Shown here: positions 54,657 through 63,066 of the stretch, piece after piece
Layout: each line of letters starts with the position of its first letter
Position numbering within the stretch: the stretch's first letter is position 1
NCBI RefSeq assembly: GCF_025263565.1
Contig: NZ_CP079865.1
Coordinates: 1-64,000 of the forward strand
DNA: 64,000 nt
DNA from: Mycobacterium sp. SMC-8
GTDB taxonomy: Bacteria > Actinomycetota > Actinomycetes > Mycobacteriales > Mycobacteriaceae
Direction of reading: 5' to 3'
Notes under the pieces: generated by a model
What the model was told of the DNA's origin: nothing
What the model saw: only the letters and a program-made list of their open reading frames with translations
Database searches by the model: none
Translations under genes and position numbers: made by a program

Positions 54657-54982
54657 TACTGAGACGGCCGGTCGAGCTCGGCAGCGAAGAAAACCGACGC
54701 CGCCTTCAAAATCGCGTTGGCCCGCTTGAGTTCGGCGTTCTCCCGGCGCAGCTTGCGCAGGACCTCGGATTCCTCGCTGGTCTGCCCAGCCCGATCTCCG
54801 GCGTCGATCTCGGCCTGGCGGACCCATTTGCGCACCGTCTCGGCGGTACCGACGCCCAGCAGATCAGCAACCCGGCCCATCGCCTCCCACTCCGAGACCG
54901 TGTCGCTGCGCAGATCGGCCACCATCTGCACCGCTCGCGCCTTCAGCTCGTCTGGATACCGCTTCGATGACTTCGTTCCCAC
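54656..54982 (-). CDS. IS3 transposase OrfA (second element)
   Basis: A 108-residue protein with helix-turn-helix (YPDELKARAVQMVADLRSDT, VGTAETVRKWVRQAEIDAG) and leucine-zipper helix (EVLRKLRRENAELKRANAIL). Start at ATG 54982 with GGAAGG before it. Intact, with its frameshift region near 54700. Confidence 0.88.
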   Translation of the reverse strand: MGTKSSKRYPDELKARAVQMVADLRSDTVSEWEAMGRVADLLGVGTAETVRKWVRQAEIDAGDRAGQTSEESEVLRKLRRENAELKRANAILKAASVFFAAELDRPSQ

Positions 54983-55068
54983 GTGCCCATCCTTCCCAAC
55001 AGAAGAACTCTCCGGACACGCCGGGGCGGATCAGTCCATGGCTGCGACGGTTTCGAGGGATTCGTCTT

Positions 55069-55350
55069 TCATTGGTTTTCCGTTCTGCGCGTGGGTGGGT
55101 GGTTGATGCAGTAGTCGGCGATGTTGACGGCTTCTCTGAGTTGTTCGAGGGATTCGCGGGCCAGCGAGTAGGGGCCGAGTTCCAAGACGATCCCGGTGAC
55201 CGGGTTGTGCGTGACACGGACCGGTAGCGCGAAACAGGATTCGGTCTCGTCAAGGAACGGGTGGATGTGTCCCGCGTCGTGAAGAACGGTGCGGTCACCT
55301 ACTCGGTCTCGCGGCGCGTCGAGGATGGGCAGTTCGGGTTCGGTGGTCAT
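55069..55350 (-). CDS. Small phage-island protein of unknown function
   Basis: A 93-residue protein (CFALPVRVTHNPVTGIVLEL, SLEQLREAVNIADYCINHPP). Its start overlaps the stop of the RepA-like gene (ATGA), so it is the next gene of that operon. No family recognised. Confidence 0.55.
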   Translation of the reverse strand: MTTEPELPILDAPRDRVGDRTVLHDAGHIHPFLDETESCFALPVRVTHNPVTGIVLELGPYSLARESLEQLREAVNIADYCINHPPTRRTENQ

Positions 55351-56603
55351 GATCCGTGTCCGTTCTCCAGGTTGTTCAGCTGGGAACTGATGGCGGATTG
55401 TCGGGCAATGAAGCTGCATTCCGCGCAGAGTCCCGTGGTGTTCTCTGGCTTCAGATCAGCTCCGCATCCACAGAGCTTGAAAGAGTGATGAAAGCGAGGA
55501 ATGTGAGGAATTGACTGGTGAGGGTCGGTTTCTGTTTCTTCACCTGGGGTCGTTTCTTCACCCAGTGCCGACGCGTGAGGAAACAGACTTACTACCTGAC
55601 CAGCGTTTTCTTCGGTTTCTTCGCTTTCTTCAGTGATTATCGAGTGGTAGACCCCGCGGGTGCCCTTCTCGATCCGCCCCTCTTTCGCCAGGCGCGCGAG
55701 ATACTGCCCCGCCGCCTTGTTCTCGATCCCGAGCTTCTCGGCCACCTCGTGTGGGGTGATCTTGCCGGTGAGGTCGACCAGGGACAGCACCTCGAGAGTT
55801 CGCTCTCCGAGACTCGCTGACTCCCGCCGACTCTGGGCGGTTCGAGCGGCAGACGAGAGGTCCGATCCGTCCAGACGCCAATCCACTCCCCCTTCGGCTT
55901 TGAGGGCGAGCTCACGCTCTTCGACATCACGCCCCGTAATGCTGAGGATGGCTTCGTCGGAGTGACGCTTCCGGTTGAGAACGAGCACTGCATCGACTGA
56001 CCCTGCGATTCCCTGTGTGCCGCTGACACTGTCAACGAAGTCAGGTGACTCCGCCTTTCGGCTGTGGTGGACGAGCAGCATCGAAGCGCCGGGGCTGCTG
56101 TCGATGACCGCTTTGAGTTGCGAGCCAATCGCATAGTCAACGGAATAGGCGTCTGCCCCTGCTGGTCGCGGAGGGCGAACTTTCCCCAGCGTGTCCAAAA
56201 TGATCAGCGGCTTCTGTCCTTGGTGCCGCTCCAGGAACGCGGTCATCATCGGGACTACTTCCAGCGCTTTAGCGGAGGTGACCAGAGAGATGGCCGGGAT
56301 CGGGTTGCTTTCACCTAGAAGGCGCCGGAACCGACTTTGGAGTCGCCTGTACCCGTCCTCCAGTGCCAGATACAGCACAGGGCGACGGCCTACGCGGATT
56401 CTGCCCAATGCGACACCGCCGGATTGGCATGCGAGGCCGAGTCCTGCGACGAGCCATGACTTCCCGGCCTTTGGTGGGGCAACCAAGAGGATGAGCCCTT
56501 CTGGCACTATGCCTTCTACAGACCATTCCAGCGGCGGAAAATCTTGGCGATCCAGCCAGTGCCCGTCAACCATTCTTGACAGCGGATCGAAGTCATCGGT
56601 CAC
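55347..56603 (-). CDS. RepA-like AAA ATPase (island B replication helicase)
   Basis: A 418-residue protein: Walker A in LLVAPPKAGKSWLVAGLG, Walker B in KPLIILDTLGKV, and then SMLLVHHSRKAESPD, the AAA_25/RepA layout. A winged helix follows (GKITPHEVAEKLGIENKAAG), and a C-terminal zinc knuckle (CGCGADLKPENTTGLCAEC). The start is GTG 56603, overlapping the upstream gene. It corresponds in position to the ATPase at 36970 in island A but is quite different in sequence, with an added winged helix and zinc knuckle. It probably unwinds the island origin. Confidence 0.8.
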   Translation of the reverse strand: MTDDFDPLSRMVDGHWLDRQDFPPLEWSVEGIVPEGLILLVAPPKAGKSWLVAGLGLACQSGGVALGRIRVGRRPVLYLALEDGYRRLQSRFRRLLGESNPIPAISLVTSAKALEVVPMMTAFLERHQGQKPLIILDTLGKVRPPRPAGADAYSVDYAIGSQLKAVIDSSPGASMLLVHHSRKAESPDFVDSVSGTQGIAGSVDAVLVLNRKRHSDEAILSITGRDVEERELALKAEGGVDWRLDGSDLSSAARTAQSRRESASLGERTLEVLSLVDLTGKITPHEVAEKLGIENKAAGQYLARLAKEGRIEKGTRGVYHSIITEESEETEENAGQVVSLFPHASALGEETTPGEETETDPHQSIPHIPRFHHSFKLCGCGADLKPENTTGLCAECSFIARQSAISSQLNNLENGHGS

Positions 56604-56893
56604 GCGGCCACCTCCCACCGCGATGAGATCTCCTGGACCAGTGCACGGTCTCTGCCCTTGCGGCGCCACAGTGCTCTCATCTCAGGAAGCCGAGGTGCGG
56701 GAGTGAGGCCAGCGCTAAGCAGCAGGATGCATGTATCCCGGTAGGCGTCTACTTGCAGCGCTGTTGGCTCAACATCTACTTCGTCGTGGTGCTTACAGGT
56801 CCACGGGTCGCGGCATCCACACACCAGTTTCCGCATTGCCGAAGCGGCGGCGCGGCGTCGGCGGAGGGCCGTGTTACACGAGCTGTCGATCAT
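56600..56893 (-). CDS. Cysteine-rich island protein (CRDPWTC family)
   Basis: A 97-residue protein with VCGCRDPWTCKHHDEVDVEP and LLSAGLTPAPRLPEMRALWR, the same motifs as the protein at 38025 in island A and in the same place, directly before the RepA-like gene. It overlaps both neighbours. The shared motif and synteny suggest a partner of the ATPase. Start at ATG 56893. Confidence 0.68.
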   Translation of the reverse strand: MIDSSCNTALRRRRAAASAMRKLVCGCRDPWTCKHHDEVDVEPTALQVDAYRDTCILLLSAGLTPAPRLPEMRALWRRKGRDRALVQEISSRWEVAA

Positions 56894-57087
56894 GCCGCGG
56901 CCCCCCGTTCGCAACGGAGGTAAGCGGCGCAGCGCCACCCACAGCCACGCGACATTGAACGCTCTGCGCTAAGAGGACGCTGGCAGCGAGTGCATCTGGC
57001 GGTAGACTGTGCAGCATCCGCTGTGGTGGTGGTGATGTTGCCAGGAGAAGGCCGGTTGCCCGCCGGCCTTTTTCGTGTGAGAGGCAT
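56890..57087 (-). CDS. Small zinc-finger-like island protein (DUF6011-like)
   Basis: A 65-residue protein with ARCTRCQRPLSAERSMSRGC and GWRCAAYLRC, four or more cysteines in the DUF6011 pattern. It overlaps both neighbours by a few bases. A perfect hairpin with a T5 run (57048-57073, plus strand) lies in its first codons; it may stop antisense transcription into the operon. Confidence 0.6.
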   Translation of the reverse strand: MPLTRKRPAGNRPSPGNITTTTADAAQSTARCTRCQRPLSAERSMSRGCGWRCAAYLRCERGAAA

Positions 57088-57287
57088 CAGGCTGCGCTGC
57101 CTCCGACCGCAGCTGTCTCACTGAGCCGGTCTACGTAGGACTGCAGGCTCTCTGCAGTGATGAACGACCTTCGGCCAATGTGGACTTGCTTCAGTTCCTC
57201 GGCCTGGACTAACCGCCAAAGGGTGGTTCGGCCTACGTCACCGAGCGCTTTCTGCGCTTCGGGGATGGGAACTAGTAACCGGGCCAT
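57087..57287 (-). CDS. Helix-turn-helix protein (excisionase type)
   Basis: A 66-residue protein from ATG 57287 with GAGG before it. LVPIPEAQKALGDVGRTTLW is the helix-turn-helix, and QVHIGRRSFITAESLQSYVD the wing. It heads the leftward replication operon of island B and is divergent from the gene at 57411. It may be both operon regulator and excisionase. Confidence 0.7.
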   Translation of the reverse strand: MARLLVPIPEAQKALGDVGRTTLWRLVQAEELKQVHIGRRSFITAESLQSYVDRLSETAAVGGSAA

Positions 57288-57410
57288 CCGGCACCTCGCG
57301 TTTCTTTTCAGTTGCCAACGTCCTCCGGTGTTCCGGGAACTATTGACAGAATGCAGCTTATGAGGTCTCATTACTACCCGGGTGGGGTCTCATGTTGTAG
57401 GCACTGAAAG

Positions 57411-57995
57411 GTGAGACGTTTGAGTCAATGGAAAGTCCCACTGGAGGACGGTGGCGTTGTTGAGTTCGACACGTCAGCTCCGACGCGCGATATCGGTAAT
57501 GGCAGGGGCGTCCCCGACCGGTTCTCCTACGTACACCCCGGGGGGCCTGAGCAGCCCTCCTATCGGTTTGATTTCGGAGTTCGTAACAAGATTCCGGTAT
57601 GCCTCGGCGTCCATATTGAAGCCAAAGAGGAAATCTCTGTCCGTACAAGGGATTTGGCGTTGGCGCATATAGACAAGGTCATAGTGAGTGCAGTCGGAGC
57701 GGTAGCGCACGAAGCAATCCCATCCCGCAAGCCAGGCCACCGCGGTTGGAGGTTTGCGCCCGGGGATAGGGATTTCAACGCAGCCAACCTTGAGGCCGCG
57801 CGGGCGGTGGTGAAGGGTAAGCCGAGGACCCGTAGACGGCCGGAAGATGTCGACCTCCAGCAGGTCGCGGACACTTGGCGAAATGCTGAGCCAGGCACGA
57901 GAACGCAAGCGCTGATGACGGTGTTTTTTTGCTCGAAAGCAACGGCGATGCGCCTTAAGAAGCGCGCGATGGAGAAAGGCTTCCTTGATGAGTAA
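57411..57995 (+). CDS. Island protein with C-terminal helix-turn-helix-like end
   Basis: A 194-residue protein from GTG 57411. The first two thirds are beta-rich with no known motif. The end (VADTWRNAEPGTRTQALMTV, FFCSKATAMRLKKRAMEKG) looks like a helix-turn-helix found in actinobacterial proteins encoded before integrases. It overlaps the integrase start by eight bases, so it is probably co-expressed and may control integration. Confidence 0.6.
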   Translation: MRRLSQWKVPLEDGGVVEFDTSAPTRDIGNGRGVPDRFSYVHPGGPEQPSYRFDFGVRNKIPVCLGVHIEAKEEISVRTRDLALAHIDKVIVSAVGAVAHEAIPSRKPGHRGWRFAPGDRDFNAANLEAARAVVKGKPRTRRRPEDVDLQQVADTWRNAEPGTRTQALMTVFFCSKATAMRLKKRAMEKGFLDE

Positions 57996-59214
57996 CGGCG
58001 CGCGGCAACAATTGCCGCCACAGATCAAGAAGATGTCGGTGCGTGACCGCACGAGCGGCAAAGCTGTTGTGCGCTATCAAGTCACGGTTGATGCAGGGGT
58101 GGACCCTGAGACGGGTAAGCGCCGTCAGATTCGTCGTAGGTTCACATCTGAAAAGGATGCCCGGACCGAGCTGGCGAAGGTGCAGGGCGGCGTGACTTCA
58201 GGTGAGTATGTGCACCCGAGCAAGCTCACCGTTGATCAGGCGTGTGAAGCATGGTTGTTGTCGAAGCATGCCCTCAAGCCGTCCACGCTGCGCGGGCATC
58301 GGGTATCACTGCAGCCGTTGCGCGACGAACTAGGCACGGTTCCGGTGCAGAAGTTGTCAAAGGCCGACCTCGACGGCTTAGTGGGCCGACTTCGCAAAGG
58401 TGATGTCAGAGGTCGCCGCGCGTGGTCGGCTCGCTCGTGCAATTACATGCTGTATCTCTGCTCCGCGGTGCTCGCTGACCAGGTTTCGCAAGGAAACGTG
58501 GTGCGCAACGTCGCCAGTCTCGTCGACCGTGTGGCTGGGGACGCTCAGCAATACCGCACCCTCACCGAAGCCGAAGTGTTTCAGATTCTGGACCACGATT
58601 GCCGAGACCGGCACCTCTGGACGCTCGCGCTTTACGGGCTCAGAAGAGGTGAAATAGCCGGCCTCAAGTGGTCAAGCGTCAATCTCACCGATAAGCCGAA
58701 AGGATCGGGCAAGAGCGCACTCCCCGCGTATCACGTGCGAGTTGAAGAGAATCGCGTTGTCGTCGGCAGAACGATTGAATCGGGGACGCCGAAGTCAGTT
58801 CAGAGTCGGCGCTCATTGCCGATGCCGCCGGAGGTTGTCGACGTGCTCAAGGCTGCGCGCAAGCGTCAGTCGGAGGAACGGCTGCGGTTCGGGGAAGGGT
58901 ACTCGGTGAACGAGTACGTGTCCGTTGACGAGACGGGGAAGCCGTATCACCCGAACCTGCTGACGTTCCGGTGGGGCAAGATGCTCGATGAGCTGAAAAT
59001 CGACCGCGTCAGACTCCACGACGCTCGCCATTCTTGCGCCACCCTCATGCACCTGCGGGGCGTGCCCATCGCAGTTATCGCCGCGTGGCTTGGGCACGCC
59101 TCCGCCGCCTTCACCCTGTCGGTGTACGCACACAGCCAGGATGAAGCGTTGCAGGCGGCTGGAGCGAGTTTCAGCCGGGTTGTGACAACTCGTGACACCG
59201 AAGCCGGTCCATAG
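57988..59214 (+). CDS. Phage-type tyrosine integrase (island B)
   Basis: A 408-residue integrase with an N-terminal arm-binding domain (GKRRQIRRRFTSEKDARTEL), core-binding domain (LTVDQACEAWLLSKHALKPS) and catalytic domain: Arg in LYGLRRGEIAGLKW, HDARHSCATLMHLRG, GHASAAFTLSVYAH. It ends 44 bases from the intact tRNA at 59259, its attachment site. It is of a different subtype from the integrases at 39698 and 59353. Start at ATG 57988. Confidence 0.9.
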   Translation: MSNGARQQLPPQIKKMSVRDRTSGKAVVRYQVTVDAGVDPETGKRRQIRRRFTSEKDARTELAKVQGGVTSGEYVHPSKLTVDQACEAWLLSKHALKPSTLRGHRVSLQPLRDELGTVPVQKLSKADLDGLVGRLRKGDVRGRRAWSARSCNYMLYLCSAVLADQVSQGNVVRNVASLVDRVAGDAQQYRTLTEAEVFQILDHDCRDRHLWTLALYGLRRGEIAGLKWSSVNLTDKPKGSGKSALPAYHVRVEENRVVVGRTIESGTPKSVQSRRSLPMPPEVVDVLKAARKRQSEERLRFGEGYSVNEYVSVDETGKPYHPNLLTFRWGKMLDELKIDRVRLHDARHSCATLMHLRGVPIAVIAAWLGHASAAFTLSVYAHSQDEALQAAGASFSRVVTTRDTEAGP

Positions 59215-59258
59215 GGCCTCCAAAAAACGGCGCAACGCCCTTACCAGCATGTTTCCGG

Positions 59259-59332
59259 TGCCCCCAGTCGGACTCGAACCGACACTTGGCGGATTTTAAG
59301 TCCGCTGCCTCTGCCAATTGGGCTATGGGGGC
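59259..59332 (-). tRNA. tRNA with anticodon UAA (leucine), intact attachment site
   Basis: A 74-base cloverleaf without CCA on the minus strand. The acceptor GCCCCCA pairs fully with TGGGGGC. The anticodon stem GCGGA/TCCGC has loop CTTAAAA (anticodon TAA), and the T-arm GTCGG-TTCGAGT-CCGAC is regular. The variable loop is short (about five bases), so it has class I shape although leucine tRNAs usually have a long arm. Its 3' part is the crossover site of island B. Its 5' end is only 20 bases from the stop of an integrase gene on the same strand, leaving little room for its own promoter. Confidence 0.9.
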
Positions 59333-59352
59333 GTTGCAGTTCAGAGCCTAAT

Positions 59353-60564
59353 TTAGGCCCTTTCCGCCTCGTCACGATGCTCTGAATACCGCAGTAATAC
59401 CGCAGTGCTGTCGATAGCCTTCCCCAGGGCGTCCGCCACACCGCTCAAATCGTCATTGAGAAGATGGCCGTAGCGGTCGAGCGTCATCGCGGCGGTCGCG
59501 TGCCCAAGCAGTCTCTGCACGACCTTGACGTTAGCGCCTGCACTGATCGCCAGTGACGCCGTGGTGTGTCTCAGCCCGTGCGGTACCAGCCCGTCGATGC
59601 CGATATCAGCACACGCGTTGTCGAACGCCCAGCGGTATTCGCCAAGTGGAAGGAACCCGCCCTTTCGGCTGGGAAAGACCAGCGCGTTGGGGTCGGCGGG
59701 CAGCTCGGCCTTTAGCTTTTTCCAAACCGGTTCGGGCACAGGCACGTGACGATCCCGCTTCGTCTTAGTCGTTGACTCCACGATGCCCTTACCGGTGACG
59801 GCTGTTGCGGACGAGCGCACCGTCAGCATCCGATCCCCCACATGCCGGCGGCGCAACGCAACGGCTTCGCCGAACCTCAGTCCGCAGTACCCGAGAACGA
59901 GCGTCAGCGTCTCGAACCGATCAGCAGCCTTCGCCAGCATTAGCAGCTCGGCATGGGTCAGATAGCGCCGCTCACGCTCGCCTTGCTCGGGAAGATCTTC
60001 GTCCCGCTTGATCTCGAACGCGACGTTCTTCGCCACCTTGCCAGTCCGTTGGGCGTACTTCAGGACAGCGCCTACCAGCTGATGAGCTTGGGTGATCCGA
60101 CTTGCCGACAGGCCGGTTCCGCGTTGCCCGCCGTCGACTGACAGCGCCCCTAGCCACGTTGAATATGATTCGTAATTAATTCTTTTCAGCTGAACACTTT
60201 CCCACTTCGGCAGCACCACAGTGTCGAGCAACGAGCGATATCCGGCAACGGTTTTCGGCTTGCGGTGCTGTTTGGTGGCGAACCACTGCTCGGCCACCGA
60301 TCCGAAAGTCTCCGCACTCTTCCGCGGATCGACATACTCGCCGCGCTGCACATCGGCGGTCAGCCCATTTAGGTAGGCCTGCGCATCCGGCTTACGCTGG
60401 AAACTCTTGGTGCGCTCGGCTCCACTGGCGTCAACCCACCTGACACGCCATCGCGACACCTTGCCATATACCGCAGACCGCTCAGTGCGCATCGCGCCGT
60501 CCGGCGCCTTGACTCGTTTGTGCCAGCGGTCGTCAATTCCCGCTCGCTCGTTTCGAGTCGTCAT
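59353..60564 (-). CDS. Phage-type tyrosine integrase (island C)
   Basis: A 403-residue integrase closely related to the one at 39698: GSVAEQWFATKQHRKPKTVA, GYCGLRFGEAVALRRRHVG, HGLRHTTASLAISAG and GHATAAMTLDRYGHL with the active tyrosine. The start at ATG 60564 is chosen over upstream starts because the arm-binding domain begins soon after (KRVKAPDGAMRTERSAVYG). Three copies of TACCGCAGTA or a one-base variant lie at its two ends. Its orientation to the tRNA is opposite to that of the island A integrase. Confidence 0.88.
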   Translation of the reverse strand: MTTRNERAGIDDRWHKRVKAPDGAMRTERSAVYGKVSRWRVRWVDASGAERTKSFQRKPDAQAYLNGLTADVQRGEYVDPRKSAETFGSVAEQWFATKQHRKPKTVAGYRSLLDTVVLPKWESVQLKRINYESYSTWLGALSVDGGQRGTGLSASRITQAHQLVGAVLKYAQRTGKVAKNVAFEIKRDEDLPEQGERERRYLTHAELLMLAKAADRFETLTLVLGYCGLRFGEAVALRRRHVGDRMLTVRSSATAVTGKGIVESTTKTKRDRHVPVPEPVWKKLKAELPADPNALVFPSRKGGFLPLGEYRWAFDNACADIGIDGLVPHGLRHTTASLAISAGANVKVVQRLLGHATAAMTLDRYGHLLNDDLSGVADALGKAIDSTAVLLRYSEHRDEAERA

Positions 60565-60766
60565 ACGCTGAAAGTACCGCAGTACTCCGCTCCCCTCATC
60601 CGCTTCGTTGTCCGGAGGCCGGACCATGAGCCCGCCGAAGACGTCACGACCCCCGAGTCATTGAAAGGCTTTTCTTCAAGCGAATGTGGCTGTGGTCGTG
60701 GACAGACCGTCAAGTCACCAGTCACTGTTGGCTCAGGCGAACCGACCATAGCTGAGGAGTAATTTG

Positions 60767-60964
60767 ATGGATTTGCTAGGAGCGAAGGAAGTTTCGGACA
60801 TCACTGGAGTTCCGATGGGGACGCTGAGGTACTGGCGGCATTCGAATATTGGCCCGGCGAGTTTCACCTTGGGACGCCGAGTCGTTTATCGGAGGGCCGA
60901 GGTATTGCGCTGGATATCGGAGCGAGAGAGCGCAACCCGCCGCGGAGGCGGCGACGCCGCTTAG
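60767..60964 (+). CDS. Excisionase-like helix-turn-helix protein (island C)
   Basis: A 65-residue protein from ATG 60767, behind GAGGAG. LLGAKEVSDITGVPMGTLRY and FTLGRRVVYRRAEVLRWISE form a helix-turn-helix with wing. It is divergent from the island C integrase and probably its directionality factor. A weak hairpin (CCTCGG with CCGAGG, 60984-61002) follows. Confidence 0.75.
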   Translation: MDLLGAKEVSDITGVPMGTLRYWRHSNIGPASFTLGRRVVYRRAEVLRWISERESATRRGGGDAA

Positions 60965-61097
60965 TGCCTGCGCACGAAAAAGACCTCGGGGACTAGCCGA
61001 GGCCTTCGTTCGAACCACCCGATCACGCCACACGGAAGTTCCTCATGAGAATAGCGCAGCATGCCCATAAGCGACAGCACCACGGGCAGGAAACCCT

Positions 61098-62675
61098 TTG
61101 AACGGCAGGGGGGAGGGGGACAAGAAGTCAGTCGCGGCACGCTTAGTCGATATGGCCCGGGAACGCTATGTTCTCGGAGTCTCAAAGGACGGCGAACCTT
61201 TTGGCGCCGAACGCAGTCGACCCCACCTCGCGATACTCCTGCGTGGTGGGAGGGCTGGCCTACGGGCAGATCTCGCCGCTCGCTACTTCACCGAGACCGG
61301 TGCGGTCGCCGGGGGCCAAGCACTTACCGACGCCACACTGATTTTGGAAGGTCTGGCGGCCACGCAGGCACCCGACAAGTTGAACCTACGCGTTGCCGAC
61401 CACCACGGGACGATCTACATCGACACCGGAGATCCAAACGGTCAAGTAATCAAAGTCTGCGACGGAAGGTGGTCGATGGCTCCCACTGCGCCGGTGCGGT
61501 TCCTCCGAAATACGAAGCTGACGGGGGCGATGCCGGCACCAAGCTCCCGCGGGGATGTGACGAAGCTCTGGGAGTTCGTCAATGTCGCCGTTGAGGACCG
61601 CCCAGTTCTTCTCGCGTTCCTAGTAGCTGCTTTGGTTCAGTGCGACGTCCCGCATCCGGTACTAGCCCTGTTTGGCGAGCAAGGTAGCGCTAAAACGACA
61701 TCGACACGGAGCTTGGTCGAACTCATCGATCCTTCGCCCGCCCCCTTTCGTCAGGCGCCGCGGGACGCGGACTCATGGGCGGTTGCCGCGTCTGGATCGT
61801 GGGTCGTTGCTCTGGACAACCTGTCGGCCATCCCGCCGTGGCTGTCGGACTCTTTATGCCGCGCTGCGACAGGCGACGCCATGGTGAAACGGTCTCTATA
61901 TACCGATGCCGATCTGGCTGTCATCAAGTTTCGTCGATGCGTGATTATCAACGGAATCGACGTCGGCGCCATCCGACCCGATCTGGCAGAGCGGCTAGCG
62001 ATCGTCGAGCTGCGACGCATCGACCCCAGAATGCGACAGTCAGAGGCCGAGATGCGACAGCGGTGGGAAACAGCTCTACCAGGTATTTTTGGCGGACTAC
62101 TTGACTTGGCTGCCTCCGTTCACCATCGGTTGGATACCATCAAAGTTGAGGACTCGCCCAGGATGGCGGACTTCTGTCGCACGCTGGCGGCCGTGGACGA
62201 GATCTTGTCGACTAATGGCGTACGCCGGTACATGTCGCGCGCCAATCAGTTGTCTGAGGACAGTTTGTCCGTCGACCCGTTTATCGAACAGCTTCGCTCG
62301 CGGACATTAGAACCTGCTGTTGGTCAATCCGGCAGTGATTTGCTGATGCTGCTCACACCGGTCAACGACGACTGGCAACGACCGAGGGACTGGCCGAAGA
62401 ACGGTCGCGACGTTTCTGGGCTGCTGCGTAGGCACGCACCCGCTCTACGCAACCTCGGATGGGTGATCGAAGATGATGGCGCGCGCAACCGCAGGAACGT
62501 ACTGCTGTGGACAATCTATCCGCCGTACAAAGATGTTGTGGCTCAGCGAGCCTCGCAACCCTCGCGTCTCTCGCTTACGCAGATCAGCGAGAACGCGAAC
62601 TTCGACCGGAGTCAGCAGAAAGTTTTGAATGCCGACGCGAAGGCTGGCGAGGGTCGCACGGCGGCAGCGTCGTGA
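61098..62675 (+). CDS. Helicase-like ATPase of island C (probable replication protein)
   Basis: A 525-residue protein. The central ATPase has Walker A in LALFGEQGSAKTTSTRSLVE, a Walker B-like SWVVALDNLSAIPPW, and an arginine in AIRPDLAERLAIVELRRID, as in superfamily 3-like or DUF927-type helicases of islands and phages. The N-terminal 150 residues resemble a primase-side domain but lack clear catalytic residues. TTG 61098 has AGGAAA before it; ATG 61152 is an alternative. It probably replicates island C. Confidence 0.65.
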   Translation: MNGRGEGDKKSVAARLVDMARERYVLGVSKDGEPFGAERSRPHLAILLRGGRAGLRADLAARYFTETGAVAGGQALTDATLILEGLAATQAPDKLNLRVADHHGTIYIDTGDPNGQVIKVCDGRWSMAPTAPVRFLRNTKLTGAMPAPSSRGDVTKLWEFVNVAVEDRPVLLAFLVAALVQCDVPHPVLALFGEQGSAKTTSTRSLVELIDPSPAPFRQAPRDADSWAVAASGSWVVALDNLSAIPPWLSDSLCRAATGDAMVKRSLYTDADLAVIKFRRCVIINGIDVGAIRPDLAERLAIVELRRIDPRMRQSEAEMRQRWETALPGIFGGLLDLAASVHHRLDTIKVEDSPRMADFCRTLAAVDEILSTNGVRRYMSRANQLSEDSLSVDPFIEQLRSRTLEPAVGQSGSDLLMLLTPVNDDWQRPRDWPKNGRDVSGLLRRHAPALRNLGWVIEDDGARNRRNVLLWTIYPPYKDVVAQRASQPSRLSLTQISENANFDRSQQKVLNADAKAGEGRTAAAS

Positions 62676-62805
62676 CCGTGCGCTGTGGTGCAGGGAATCA
62701 GGTGCCCAGATAGTTGATCGCATACCGTTTCGTCCGGTCTGATGATGCGTCAATACCGGCGAAGCGTCGACGTGTGGCAGCTCGCCTCGGTGGGACGGCT
62801 TGGTC

Positions 62806-62946
62806 CTAGAGCTCATCCTGAATCGGCAGCAGCAGGGCGATGGCGTGACCATCCTCCGCCCGGATTTCGAATGAATCCCCTCGTTCGACGCTCAAGAGCA
62901 CTTCGTCGAAGTTCTCTAGGAGGTCCTGCATTGCAATGATCTTCAC
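62806..62946 (-). CDS. Very small Phd-like antitoxin
   Basis: A 46-residue protein from GTG 62946: KIIAMQDLLENFDEVLLSVE then FEIRAEDGHAIALLLPI has the layout of Phd/YefM antitoxins (helix, then strand that binds the toxin). No toxin gene is seen directly after it; the 130 bases before the end of the helicase gene hold none. It could be an orphan or a remnant. Confidence 0.45.
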   Translation of the reverse strand: MKIIAMQDLLENFDEVLLSVERGDSFEIRAEDGHAIALLLPIQDEL

Positions 62947-63066
62947 GATTGGTCCAAGGGTATGAGGTCACCGGTTACATGCCCGAGAGCAGTGAAGCAC
63001 CGTGAGGCCAAAGACTGCCGCAGGCGCCACTCTCGCATTCGGCCTTGTATCAACTGGCGGAGCAGG

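Larger units (their letters stand above)
53685..55018 (-). mobile_element. IS3-family insertion sequence (second type)
   Basis: Imperfect inverted ends, TGTCGGGAGGTTCTCT at 53685 and, on the minus strand, TGTCCGGAGAGTTCTTCT from 55018, enclose orfA and orfB in 1.33 kb. It is a different type from the copy at 21312-26084. It interrupts the tape-measure gene. Confidence 0.85.
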
